Positions 11,293 through 22,700 of a stretch of DNA of 64,000 bases are shown one piece after another. This DNA comes from Ailanthus altissimus. Its lineage: Eukaryota; Streptophyta; Magnoliopsida; Sapindales; Simaroubaceae. How positions within the stretch are numbered: position 1 is the first letter of the stretch; the number at the start of each line of letters is the position of its first letter. A program made the translations under genes and the position numbers. A model generated the notes under the pieces. That model was not told the origin of the DNA. It saw only the letters and a list, made by a program, of their open reading frames with translations, and ran no database searches. Where the stretch lies: the NCBI GenBank assembly GCA_946807835.1, contig OX327691.1, positions 15,365,688 to 15,429,687 of the forward strand, read 5' to 3'.

Positions 11293-12444
11293 TCATTTTC
11301 TCCTCAGCTTCTCCTTCATCCTCTCAACAGCATTCCTCAAAGTTTCTTCATCTTTGCAAAAAGTAAATCTCACCAAATTCTTTCCATCCTCTGGGTTTAA
11401 GTAAAATACGCTGGTTGGAATTGCCACTACCCCAACCTCCTTGATCAGATATTCACAAAACGCAATATCATTTTCATGCCCAAAAGGGGTGTGATCTACA
11501 ACCACAAAGTATGTTCCACTTGATGGGAACACCTTGAAACCAACAGCATTCAATCCCTCCACCAAAATTGCCTTCTTTGCTGAATAATCTCTCTTTAGCT
11601 CCTCATAATAAGCATCAGGGGCTCTAAGAGCTGCTGTAGCTGCCCACTGCATTGGAGTGGACGTAGCAAAAGTGAGGAAAGAGTGTGCCTGCCGCACTCC
11701 CCATGTCAAGTGTGGAGGGGCTATTGCCCAGCCAATCTTCCACCCAGTTAAAGAGAATGTCTTCCCCAAGGAATTCATAGTTACAGTCCGCTCATACATT
11801 CCAGGAAGAGAGGCCATGGAAATGTGATCCATTTCAAAATCCAACTTATCATAGACCTCATCAGTAAAAACCAACACATCATTCTCAATGCAGAGAGATG
11901 CAATGGCATTGAGCTCCTCCCTTGTGAACATTTTTCCAGTGGGGTTATGTGGAGTGTTTATAAGAACAGCACGGGTATTTTTGGTGATTGAGGACTTGAG
12001 CTCATCGATAGGTACAGCGAAGTCTGGTGGGCGCAAAGTGATGCACTTAATTTTGGCACCAGCCATGGAGAGAGTGGCTTCATAAGAATCATAAAATGGA
12101 GCAAAAAGTATCACCTCATCACCAGGATTTATCAAACCTAATATAGTTGCAGCAATGGCTTCTGTGCATCCAGAAGTAACAGTAACTTCCTTTTCAGGGT
12201 CCACCTCAAGCCCAGTATCTTTCTTAAATCGGGCTGCAATTGCAGCATTAAACTCCGGAACTCCATGTCCACGAGCATATTGATTCTTCCCATCTTTAAT
12301 GGCTTGAATTGCTGCTTCTTTAACAAAATCTGGGCCATCAAAATTGGGAAATCCTTGCCCAAGATTGATAGCTCCATGTTTGATGGCGAGCGTACTCATT
12401 TGTGTAAAGATTGTAGTCTTGAACTTCTCTAAGCGCTTTGCAAC
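11293..12444 (-). CDS. Exon 2 of aminotransferase (catalytic domain)
   Basis: One uninterrupted exon of 383 codons plus a TGA stop carries the whole aminotransferase fold. It begins VAKRLEKFKTT immediately after a CAG acceptor at 12445-12447. No internal introns are needed, since every conserved block lies in one frame in the right order. Confidence 0.92.
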   Translation of the reverse strand, partial: VAKRLEKFKTTIFTQMSTLAIKHGAINLGQGFPNFDGPDFVKEAAIQAIKDGKNQYARGHGVPEFNAAIAARFKKDTGLEVDPEKEVTVTSGCTEAIAATILGLINPGDEVILFAPFYDSYEATLSMAGAKIKCITLRPPDFAVPIDELKSSITKNTRAVLINTPHNPTGKMFTREELNAIASLCIENDVLVFTDEVYDKLDFEMDHISMASLPGMYERTVTMNSLGKTFSLTGWKIGWAIAPPHLTWGVRQAHSFLTFATSTPMQWAATAALRAPDAYYEELKRDYSAKKAILVEGLNAVGFKVFPSSGTYFVVVDHTPFGHENDIAFCEYLIKEVGVVAIPTSVFYLNPEDGKNLVRFTFCKDEETLRNAVERMKEKLRRK

Positions 12445-13621
12445 CTGAGATACAGGGGCAATATATTAGAAGAAAGCAACAACAAGATGAAATAAACAAA
12501 TCAAGTTGTCTTTTCTTTTAGTCACAACTGATTAAAGGTAACAAAATGTCTGAGCATGTAACTCTATCCATTTCGACAACTCATACATTAGAAGGAAAAC
12601 ATAATAGATTGCTTCCTCTTTAGTTAGAGGTTCATGAGCGCTTAAACGTGAAGGGAACATAAAAGGGGGTTTTGTAAGTTTATAATTTGTTCAAGCACAA
12701 ACATTTCATCCAGAGGCAATGATACTGTCATAATTAGGGTCAGACAATTCCTAGGATTATCAAGTGACCACAAACCACCAGTAATCAGTTATTTATATCC
12801 AAATTTTGATTTTCATTAGTTCCACTGTGTCGGAATAACAGAAGGATCTTCAATAAGAGATAAAATTAGAATCAATTAGCATGACTGACCTAACATGGTC
12901 AAAGAAACAGCTTGAATGGATCATGACAGTGTTCAAGACTTCCAAGTCTATTCACATTCATGTATCAACAAAATTCCCATTTCCAAGTAAATTACATCAG
13001 ACTGGAACCCAGATTAATGTATCATGCTAATTTGCTTGTATATCATCACAGGTTAGTGTAAGTAGTATTTGAACCCAGATTGCACAGAAGTACAAACTTT
13101 AATAACTCCACATCTATTAACAAACAAAAAATGTAGCAACCAATAGCTGACCAATGTCACAAAATCAGAGTTTAGAACTTAAAATTAGCTACATCCAACT
13201 GAAATAACAAATTTATTTCAAATAAAATTTTAACTAAGGATTACACCAAAAAATCACCCCAAAAAAAAATCATTAGCTCATGTTAAAATGCATTGAAACC
13301 TAATACGCATAACACAAATGGGAAAAAGATTAGTTTATCAAAAACCGCTAAAAATGGAGAAATATCCAAAAGATGGACAACTGGGCATACCTGTAAAGGT
13401 TGATTGAAATTCTGGGTAGGCACGTTTTGATTCGAAACGGCATCATCCTTAGTCGAAACGCTGGACAAACTCGCCATGAGAGATGGGTACGGGTAACAGA
13501 GGCTCTTCCTGTTACTTGTATTTATATGCAAATGCTTCGAAAACGAAGACAGAGTTGGAGAAGACTTCAAACTCAGTGGCTTAAGCATTTCGCAGCCTGT
13601 CCAGGTGCATTGAAACAGCAT
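11293..13621 (-). CDS. Plastid-type class I/II PLP aminotransferase (KAT/DapC-like), two exons
   Basis: The protein is a PLP-dependent transaminase of fold type I, closest by motif to the plant family annotated as kynurenine-oxoglutarate or succinyl-DAP-type aminotransferase. Joining exon 1 (13391-13621, 77 codons) to exon 2 (11293-12444) gives 460 residues. The intron 12445-13390 starts GTATGC and ends CTCAG; phase 0 fuses QPLQ to VAKRLEK. Visible motifs are NLGQGFPNFDGP near residue 114, NTPHNPTG near 240-247, the cofactor Asp/Tyr in FTDEVYD near 272-275, the Schiff-base Lys in SLGKTFSLTGWK (about 305), and the carboxylate-binding Arg in NLVRFTF (about 436). Exon 1 is Ser/Thr/Lys-rich and acid-poor, like a chloroplast transit peptide. 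A second in-frame Met (MASLSS) near residue 48 could give a shorter form. Substrate choice cannot be read from sequence. Confidence 0.93.
12445..13390 (-). other. Intron of aminotransferase gene
   Basis: A 946-bp intron with GT donor (13389-13390) and AG acceptor (12445-12446), AT-rich, with no coding signal. Confidence 0.85.
13391..13621 (-). CDS. Exon 1 of aminotransferase (transit peptide exon)
   Basis: It encodes 77 residues starting MLFQCTWTGCEMLKPLSLKS. Hydroxylated and basic residues dominate the first 50, consistent with organelle targeting. The exon ends in CAG before a GTATGC donor. The first Met is chosen because the frame is open from it to the donor and the composition fits a transit peptide. 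The internal Met at about codon 48 is an alternative start. Confidence 0.8.
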
Positions 13622-14158
13622 GACTCACGCCTCCTTCAGGCTGTAGGCTTTTAGCCTTTAGGTATTTCCGACCTGAGTCAATTTTTTTTTTTCAACTAAG
13701 GAATCTTTTGTTTGTGGAAGAAAAATGATCTTTTGTAAGCGAGCTGGGCTATTTATTGAAAGCGAGCTTGCCTCATAAGGATTGTACTTAATAGCCACCC
13801 CTTATTATCTAAACAACCCCCATAGGAACGGCCCAAATTAAAATGAAAACAAGGGAGTTATTTAGTCTTCAACATCTTTTATTTCATCAAACGCTTGCCA
13901 TCATTAAAATTTTAATACCTTGAACTTAAAACACTTGGGTTCTATAAAAATAAATGTATGAAGCTCTTTTTGTAGCTCTCAAACTTAAGTTTACATCTTC
14001 GCTTTGCATCCTAGGTTTTAGGAGTTATGCAACAAAGTTCTAAGCTTAAAATAATCCTGTTGATGTTAATTCAAGCTTCATATTTGATTTGGCTAATCAT
14101 TATAAGTAGAATTCAGTTGGTTTAATTAATAAAGTCTTATGATCATTCAAAAAAGAAA

Positions 14159-14262
14159 CTGCGAGCGTACTCAATTGTGCAAAGATTTTCGTTTTGAGCT
14201 TCTCTAAGCGCTTGGCAACCTATTAATCAATCACAATCTTCGAGTAAATTACATGGGACTGG
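14159..14262 (-). pseudogene. Duplicate fragment of aminotransferase exon 2 start and intron
   Basis: Minus-strand bases 14161-14219 translate to VAKRLEKLKTKIFAQLSTLA, against VAKRLEKFKTTIFTQMSTLA in the real gene. The AG acceptor is kept at 14220-14221. A few tens of bases further on (about 14237-14262), AGTAAATTACAT-GGACTGGAA resembles intron sequence at about 12986-13011. It lies upstream of, and in the same orientation as, the parent gene, so it looks like the last trace of a tandem copy. Confidence 0.75.
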
Positions 14263-15053
14263 AAACAAATTTGTGCAAAAGTTAAGCCCAAATTTCTCAA
14301 CTAATGCTATGTTTCATGAGCACAACTGGAGGATCACGATCTTCGTAATCTCATGTTATCATAAGCCATGAATTGAGAGAAATTAATATTAATCTTTGCT
14401 ATTAAAAAGTATTTACTATTATTCACAAGATCTTTAATTGTAAGTAAAAATCTTGTCTCACTCTTTTGTATGTCTTTTCTTTTTGTTTTTATAACTCTTG
14501 ATAGTTTTTAACAGAATTTGTAAGTAAATTGTATATCTGACTTGCTTAATAAGTTGTAATAGATTTTTTTCTTTTTTATTTTGTATCTTTGAACTCTTTA
14601 TAATATTTTGAGGAGAATAGTTTATGAGTAATTTATTTAAAAGAGACACACAAGAGTTGTAAAAATGTGTGTTCGAATTGTTTTTTTGCTACTTATTTTA
14701 TTTCTTTAAATGCATCTTTTTTGTACTTAATATCTCCTTGTAATTGAAAGGATGTGCTCGTAATTCATATAGAAAAAAATGAAAGTGCATGACTAAATAT
14801 AGGCAAATTTATAATACGCAACTTGAGTGCGTAAAAGCATAAGAAACTATATCTATGTGATTCATGGGTTGCGACTTACTTAGTGACGGTTTTTTTTCTC
14901 TATTTGTATTTAAAATATTTATAATTGTAGAGAAAGTGTATATAAACTTTTATCTTGAGAAGTTGTTTATACATCACTTATTTGTACAATTTATTGTGAA
15001 TAAACAATTTGAGTGTATTAAAAGACTCCCTTGTTCATTTTTCATCATCATTG
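14263..15053. other. AT-rich intergenic stretch
   Basis: No supported gene. The short frames at 14458-14649 (minus) and 14864-15061 (plus) are Lys/Asn or Phe/Ile-rich products of base composition. Confidence 0.5.
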
Positions 15054-15201
15054 ATTATTAATTTTTTTCAGCATTACTTTTTATAGATATCAAAATGTGA
15101 TATGCTATTAACATTTTAACATTCTTATTATTAATTTTTTTCAGCATTACTTTTTATAGATATCAAAATGTGATATGCTATTAACATTTTAACATTCTTA
15201 T
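15054..15201. repeat. 73-bp tandem duplication
   Basis: Two essentially identical 73-bp units lie side by side, each carrying ATTTTTTTCAGCATTAC followed by TAGATATCAAAATGTGATA. The near-perfect identity points to a recent slippage or unequal-exchange event. Confidence 0.92.
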
Positions 15202-15289
15202 TTGCATGATAGTTGAGATTTGTAATTTTGAATGATTTAGTAGTGTTCTTCTTAGAAATTCCTAAAGGTTAAATTAATAAGCACATAAC

Positions 15290-16142
15290 CTACTTCATCC
15301 AGATAGGCGAGTCCAAAGGCCCAATATCAAGGCCAACAATCAGCTCCACTTAAGGAGATAGGCCCAAAAGTCCAAAAGTTGCTCGAAATGTCATCTCATC
15401 ACTATGACTAGCTCAAAGTCTGCCTTACTTAGACCACTGCATGGCTCCACACTCGACCAACACTCAAAAGGCTTATACCAGGTCGATATGAACACCCTAA
15501 GCAGCTGACACAATTGATAGGCTAAGCTACTCATCCACAAGCACCTCTGAGGCTGTTTGGATCATAGAAAATGCCGAGCAACTAGATCAGCTAAATCAGA
15601 AGGCCAACTTTTCAACCATGAAGGAAGCGTCAAATCAACAACCCAGATAAGGCAAGTCATTAAGTGTGACAACCTGCATCACCATTAAAGAAAGATTTTT
15701 AAATTTGAAAAATAATATCCCCTAAGTCACGCCAGACAAACAGATGACATCCTAATCGTCCGCCCTTATTCACACCGAGCAATTCGGTGAGAACTTAAGT
15801 ATCCACCTATAGAAGTCTTCTAGATCCGATGCTATATAAAAGGGAGAAACAATTAAAAATAGATTTTGATTCTAGAAACTCCTTATAGAATAACTCTCTC
15901 AAATTCTTCTTACTTTTCCACAGTCTACTAGAGAGTTGACTTTAACATCGAAGAGTTTTTACCAGAACCACCATCAGCGAAGTCTTAACTATAGTGTTTT
16001 CTTAATGTTTGCAAGAGCAATTGAAGTAAGCAGCCCAGAATGCCCAAGATCACAACCCAACTAAAAAAAGCTCAGAGTTCTATTTTCACATAAAAAAATA
16101 AATTTAAAGTTTGTCTGAAAAAACTATTTTTTACTGTCAACA
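15290..16142 (+). repeat. LTR-like block, possibly gypsy-derived
   Basis: This block is richer in G+C than its surroundings and has promoter-like order: a non-coding upstream part, CTATATAAAAGG at about 15832-15843, a transcribed-leader-like stretch, and an end near TTTTTACTGTCAACA. No paired LTR, primer-binding site or coding region accompanies it, so it would be a solo LTR or fragment. Boundaries and superfamily are inferred. Confidence 0.4.
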
Positions 16143-16499
16143 AGTAGTTTAACACTTCACACTAGATTTTTTTTTTCTTTTTCTTTGCAACATAAATATT
16201 ATTTTATTACATTCTAGTCATGATTTGTGATTCTTTCACGATTTAGTCAACAAATATTTTTTTATTGAATATTAGTTTTGATTTGTAAATTTGAGCGTTT
16301 TAGTAGATATTATTTATGCTGAATATTAGTTGCGACTTGTGAGTTTAAGTGACTTAATGAATATTATTTTAATGTACATTACTCAAGACTTATGAGTTTG
16401 AACGACTAGACAAATATTCTTTTATTATATATTAGTTGTGACTTGAGAATTTGAGAATTTTAGCGAATATTTTTTATTGTTTATTAGTTACGACTTGTG

Positions 16500-16500
16500 A

Positions 16501-16563
<63 letters not shown>
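16500..16563. repeat. (AAT)n microsatellite
   Basis: About 20 uninterrupted trinucleotide AAT/ATA units. It is likely length-polymorphic. Confidence 0.97.
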
Positions 16564-16565
<2 letters not shown>

Positions 16566-17235
16566 GATATAAAAACTAGCTTATTTTCTAATGAGGAAGG
16601 TTCAATTTAATTGCAACAACAAAGTATACTAATAAGGGTAGCCATAATACATAACAAGATAAAATATAAGTATTAAGAAAGTGGATACTTACCTTATTGT
16701 AGCTTACTCATATTGATAACGTGTTGTAAATACAAAAATAAAATCAATAAATGAAGTGAACATGAATTAAAGGAACTAAGGAAGTTGTTATTGATATTTC
16801 TTTAGGGCTGAATATAGGCTTTAAGAGTGAATATATCTACTCAATGCTATATCATACACTCAGTATTAAAGCACACTCATGGCACCCTTTCTTGCATACT
16901 CAACATCTTAGAACTATTCCTAACTCTCTATTCCATCTCTTGTTTGATACATTATTTATTTCAATGAATTACAAAGATTTATATATGCTATAAACTACCC
17001 CTAAAAATCATATTTCTTGTTGGAATACGAGTCCATGTAAAAGAAATGTCTAAAACTGACTCAAACATACAAAAACATTCAAAATTGTGATTTTTTTAAT
17101 TGGTGGCGCCACGACACTGATGTGTTTCCAAAAGTGGAACTGCGGCAAGACAAACCTCTTGCTTCGGTGTTGGTGCAACCTTGTCATAGCGCCTTCTTGC
17201 CCCTCTTCACTTCCGGCTCCGTTTTCGTACATTTT

Positions 17236-17700
17236 GTTGGAGTTAGTGCTTACGTGTCATTCTAATATTGTATGAATATTAAATTTTTTAATATTTATAC
17301 AGTAAACATTTCGTATAATCATTAATACAATATAAATACATTGTATAATACTTATAATCTTACAGACATTGAATGATCTGAAGGAGATCAGATCTGGTTT
17401 AAAGGAGTTTAGACTAGTGCTAATAATTAATATAGTTGGGAGTTATAAATACTAACAGTTAGCAATGCTAAAAGTGTTGGGATTTGTGCTTACGTGCCAT
17501 CCCTTTTATGTATAAATATTTGCTTTATGTTTATACATTTATGATTTCAATACATCACTAATTATTTTATTTATAAATATGGTAAGATGCTTGTAACGTT
17601 TTAGACATTGTATGATCTGAAAGAGTTCAGATCTAATCTAAAGGAGTTAAGATCAGAACTAAGAGTCAGTAAAATCTAAAGAGTTAGAGCCTTGTCTGAA
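17236..17700 (+). repeat. Diverged tandem duplication at the start of an unclassified element
   Basis: Two related units start at 17236 (TGTTGGAGTTAGTGCTTACGTG) and 17479 (TGTTGGGATTTGTGCTTACGTG), about 243 bp apart. Both go on to ACATTG-ATGATCTGAA and GAGTT-AGA blocks. The shared TGTTGG start suggests a doubled 5' terminus of the element that follows. Confidence 0.7.
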
Positions 17701-19735
17701 ATGGGACAAAGACCTAAGAATATATTAATAATGACATAGTTGCAATGGGTTACAAATGGTGCTAGAAAATGTTGTTATACAAATATGTTCTTAAATTTAA
17801 TGTTCCTGATCTACCTTCACTAATGCGGGTCTGTTAGTGAAGATCTTAATATATATATAGATCAGTGTATGTCTATATCTGGATAGTCCAGATGGTTAGT
17901 CTTAGCAGACCATGAGTTTAGTGGAAACTCGTATAGAGATACAAGTATTCAGTAAGGACTGAATATTGAACAGACTCACAAAGATCTCCAATAGACATCT
18001 CATAAAGCCGTCAATGGAGGATCTTTCGAGTTGAGTAGTATTCGTGGTCCTTAGACCTAAGTGCCACGATAGACTTGTTAGTGATCCACCATACTTTGGT
18101 TCCACACATGTTAGATACCTTTCATGGTCTGACCGCTGGGTATCGCTAGGTATGGTCCGATGCTCATGGAGTCCGGTGTGTACAGATATGGGATCCATCA
18201 ACTCAATTGGGTGAGTAAAATATCCTGCAACTCCAAGATTGTATTTCAGAAAGTCTTATGGCCATAAGCAGACATCCAAGAATTAATTTTATTCTTGGGA
18301 AAATAATATCGTAAAAGTGTTTACGGATATTATTTATTGAAATACAAATCTAGAGATAAGTTTATGGTTGAGCACATGGAGACTTGACGGTGTTGATCTA
18401 TATCTCCGCTCTTCTAGGATATTTATGATGGAAGGATTATACGAATATGTTATAACATCAACTTGTATGGTTTAATGCACCGTTTTGTAATATCTGTAAC
18501 ATGTGTGTGGGACATTGTTCACAGACGTGTGAAATAGTTTCATATGACAAATCGGGCATGAACCTAGAGAGTCTCACAATATGAAGTGTACTCGTTGTAC
18601 ACTGGGACAGCGAATTAGATTGAACAATTGATCCAACAATTTCCAACAAAAAATGAAAAATATTTCAAGGTTCCTTTTATTATTCACTTGTCAATAATTG
18701 AAGGTAAAATACATTATTGGTTTACAAGAGTTGTTAACCAATAAGAAATTGACAAGTAACATAATCTTGCTCCATAAATTATTTACCATATATTTACCTA
18801 TTTACCTTGCTTGGTAAATACATATATGGTAAATGTAAATATTCAAAATAGTTTTAAATTATTAATATTTTATATATTAATCAAATTATTATTATTAATT
18901 GGAATAAGTGGCAAACACCATTTATTAATGGAGAATGCACTTGTTATTAATAATAAGGAATGTTGACCACTTAATAATTCTTAAATGATGCACTAAGGAA
19001 GTGGTAAAACCACTTAACATTAATTAAATGTCATTTACTCTCTACAAATTGATTCAAATGGTTAAATCAAATTGGTGAGTGAAAAATATGATAGATTAAT
19101 GTTTGTAATGGCAAACATGATTAAGTGGTGGTGGAGTACTAAGAGAAATCATTCTTTGCACTTAAAAGAGTTCAATTTTGGTGTAAGAAAGAGTGAATTT
19201 CGTTCAAGGAGAAATAAGAGAGAATTGAGAGCATTTCCTAAGTGTTTTTCTCAAAGTGTTAGAGAAAATATAAAGGCTTACCAAAGTTCAACATAAAGAG
19301 TTGTAAAGAATAAAAGAAATCTCTTAACTCTTCTCATCTCTTGGTAGTAATCACTTATATAGACAAATTGTTTTAAGTGTTAAAACAATCATTTGCTAAA
19401 AATTTAAGGCTGTCATTCTAGCTTCACAATCCCACTGAATTTAGTTGTGAACTAGAATTGTACAAGGGAACACTTCAAGGTGAGCTCAACAAATGAAGCT
19501 TGGAGTTCTTGAAGAATTATAAAGCTACCTTCATAACCGGATAGGTTATTTATTTACTATTCATTTTATATCATGCATGAAATATATATGAGATATATAT
19601 GTACTTAAATAATCATACATGTGATTACATGCTTGAATTTGTTACATATTGTATAATATGTATGAATACTTCCGTTGCGTATTTAATTTTTGAAATTATA
19701 TACATCTATACACATCACACACCATATCACAATAA
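17479..19735 (+). mobile_element. Unclassified non-coding dispersed element, copy A
   Basis: It begins TGTTGGG and contains a core of about 1 kb (17580-18650) that recurs, diverged, at 19740-20720. Shared landmarks are ATGTTCCTGATCT, AATGCGGGTCT, GATCCACCATACTTTG, TGGAGTCCGGTGTGTA and AATATGAAGTGTACTCGTTG. It ends with a conserved CTTCCGTTGCGTATTT block near 19669. No RT, transposase or gag motif is seen on either strand. It resembles a large LTR or a LARD/long non-coding repeat, but I cannot classify it. Confidence 0.6.
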
Positions 19736-22085
19736 AGAGTTGGCAGGTTATAAGAGTCAGCCAAATCTAAAAGGTTAGATCTTTGTCTTTAATGGGATAA
19801 ATACCTGAGGGTATACTAATAATGACATGATTAAAAGAGTTGCAATATGTGCTAGGAAATGTCATTATACAAGTATGTCCTCAAATACTATGTTCCTGAT
19901 CTGCTTCACCAATGCGGGTCTATTGGTGAATCAATTTTTTATAGATCAGTGTATGCTATAGCTATATGGTATAGATAGTTATTTTTAGCTGACCATGGGC
20001 TTACCGGAAGCTCGTATATGCATATAGGTATTTAGTCAGAACTGAATACTAAATAGACTCATAAGGACGTCAATCGACATCCTATGAAGCCATCAATAAT
20101 GAGTCTCCTCGAGTTAACTAGTATACGTAGTACTTTGACCTGAGTGTCACAGTAAGCTTATAAGTGATCCACCATACTTTGATTCCATACATGTCATAGA
20201 CCTTTCATAGTGTGATCGCCGAGTGTCATTAGGTATGGTCTAATGCTTATGGAGTCCGGTGTGTATAAATAGTAGGATCCGTCAACTATTATAGGGGAGT
20301 AGAGTATTTAGATGCTCCGATATTATATTTTAAAAAATATCATGGCCACGAGTACTAACTCGAAAAAAGTGTTTCTTTAATGGTTGAATAGTATAGCAAA
20401 AGTGTTTGTGTACATTGTTCTTAGAAATACAAATTTGAAGATAATTTCATGAATAAACATACGGGGATGTGACGGTGTAAATCTATATCCTTACATATCC
20501 AGGATATAGATGACAGAAGGATTATACGTATACGCTATAAACTCAGTTTGTATAGTTTAACGTGTTGATTTGAAACATCTGTGGTGTGTGTGGGGCATCG
20601 ATCACAGACTTATAGAATAATTTTATTTAATGAATCAGGCATGAACCTAAAGAGTCTCGCAATATGAAGTGTACTCGTTGTGTACTAGGATAGTGCATTG
20701 GATTGAATTGTTCACATCTAATAATTTTTAGCAGAATCGAGTATTTATTTCAAGTACTCTAGGGATGTGCACGTGTCAATACTTAAATATTAAGTATAGT
20801 AATTAGTTAATAATTGTTGTTGACTAATTAAATAGTTACATATAGCCCATATTAAGCCTCCAGTTAAATTGACTCAAGTATTAGGTATGGTGGGACCTAC
20901 GTTGGGTTAATTAAAAGTTTAAAGAATATTTTCCTAAATCGATTATTTAAGTGTTAAATATCTAAATATTTGTTATTACTTAAGAGTTAAGTGATTAGTT
21001 AATTTGACTAGAATTAATTGTTAGCTTATGGTTAAATTAATAAAGTAAGTATTTTATTGAAAACTTAATTATTAAATAAAATGAGATTTTATTGAGCAAT
21101 TAATTAAGTTAAAGTAAATGTTGCTTAAAAGAAAAATTAAACGAAACCTTGAAAACTTGAATGAAATTTTGCTTGTTGAAAAGTGAGTGATGGCCGACCA
21201 TCCCCTTTTGTCCAATTATTGGACACTTGATTAGCTTATTTGATAAGTTAAATTTTTTTAATAATTATATTTTAGTCAATAGAAAATATTTTTTTTATTA
21301 TAATAAACATATATATTCATTTGATGAATATATAATGGAAGGTGTGGCCGGCCATGGAATTAGGAGCCTTTGAATTCATTTTGTTATAGAAAAACAAATA
21401 AAATAATGAAAGTTCAAGTGTAGCTCTTGGCAATGGAGGAAGAAAGAAAAATGAAAATAGTTTTCATTTTCCTTTGAAACTAACAATGGCAGGACATTTT
21501 GATAGTGAGAAAAATTACTTTTGTTTTAAGTTTTTAAGTGTTAAAAACAAATAGAAGTTGTTTTGTTATTCATTTTCTTCTCTTAAACAAATGGTTACCA
21601 TTGTTGCATTTGAGTTATTTGTATTTTAATGAATTTAAGTGTTGAATACATCAAGAACAAAATGAATATAATTTAAGTGTTAGGCTATGGGGATTAAGAG
21701 TTAATCACATAGTTTAAATGTTAAACCGGTGGTAGAAAAATAAATATTGTTGTTTCTAGCGACCCAAGTCTACCACGTTCGGTCCTAGAACTGCTAATGG
21801 GTCTACTTCGAGCGGTACTCCAAAATAAATCCATTTCAAAGACTTGACAGATGATATCTCTTAATTCTGTATTAATGTAATTAATATAGTTGAATTTATT
21901 CATTAGTATAATTGAATAAAATTTATCTAATTTATTTTTAGGAAATTAGATTTTTGGCGTCCGTTGTAAATATTTATGTATGAGATACATAAATGGTGCG
22001 TGTGTCTATATATATATATACATATTGTATTTGATACCTATATATATAATTTTTAAAATGAACACGTGTACTACATGCACACACC
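19736..22085 (+). mobile_element. Unclassified non-coding dispersed element, copy B
   Basis: It is a second, diverged copy of the core seen in copy A, same orientation, starting partway into the element (GAGTCAGCCAAATCTAAA...). The tails of the two copies differ in sequence but close with related GTCCGTTG/CTTCCGTTG blocks (21959 and 19669) followed by ATAC-rich repeats. No coding signal. Confidence 0.55.
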
Positions 22086-22089
22086 CAAT

Positions 22090-22240
22090 AGGTTAGGTTA
22101 TGAACTGAGATGAATTGGCACCCCAAACACCTTTTTCGTATGTCTAATACGTACTCGATCTCGTGTCCTACTCTTCATTCGTCTTCAACTCAAAATCAAA
22201 CTCAACTTTAATTTTGAATCATTAAAATCTTAACAATCTT
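22090..22240 (-). repeat. LTR tail fragment related to the solo LTR at 25466
   Basis: The stretch ending TCAACTCAAAATCAAACTC ... TTTTGAATCATTAAAATC-TTAACA resembles the end of the solo LTR (about 25960-26039) base for base over some 70 bp. Only a fragment is present. Confidence 0.45.
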
Positions 22241-22379
22241 AACTCTCAAATATATCTTGATGTTGTATTTGAAAGAAAATAATTTTATTTTTAATTTCAA
22301 AAGAAAAAATTTAAACCGAGGGTTGTAGAATTGTAGTTTATTTTTGTGAGAAATATAAAGAGAATATATTTTACTGTAA

Positions 22380-22700
22380 ATATAAACTGAACAATGGAGT
22401 CTTTATATAAGTTGTAACCTTATTACAAAATAAAAAAATAACATACATAAAAAAATAATATTTTACAATTTGCTTTAATCTCATTATTGTATATAATGTA
22501 CAATTTGCTTTAATCTCGTTATTGTATATAATGTACTATTTTTTAAAAGAAATTTGAGAGGGGATAGTTTTTCCCGTATGTGAGATAGTTATTTCTTATT
22601 TTCTTTCTCCCAAATGTGGGGTAATTATTTCTTTATATATGAGATAGTTATTACGAACATTTGTTAATATGCAATTTGCTTTAATCCTATATGTTGTACC
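22380..22700. repeat. Dispersed repeat with a 35-bp tandem duplication
   Basis: ACAATTTGCTTTAATCTC(A/G)TT... is repeated twice at 22465-22534 with a 35-bp period, and a third partial unit lies near 22669. The preceding part (CTTTATATAAGTTGTAACC, AACATACATAAAAAAATAAT) recurs near 36715-36790. A repeat family is therefore present, class unknown. Confidence 0.5.

Noticed and set aside
11888..12085. Plus-strand frame over the aminotransferase exon
   Set aside because: Antisense shadow with no motif of its own.
12138..12377. 79-residue minus-strand open frame inside the aminotransferase
   Set aside because: Out-of-frame shadow of exon 2; the aminotransferase frame carries every conserved motif.
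13400..13654. 84-residue plus-strand frame opposite exon 1
   Set aside because: Antisense to the transit-peptide exon; composition follows from the sense strand.
17902..18201. 99-residue minus-strand frame in unclassified element A
   Set aside because: The homologous region of copy B does not keep the frame, so it is probably not coding.
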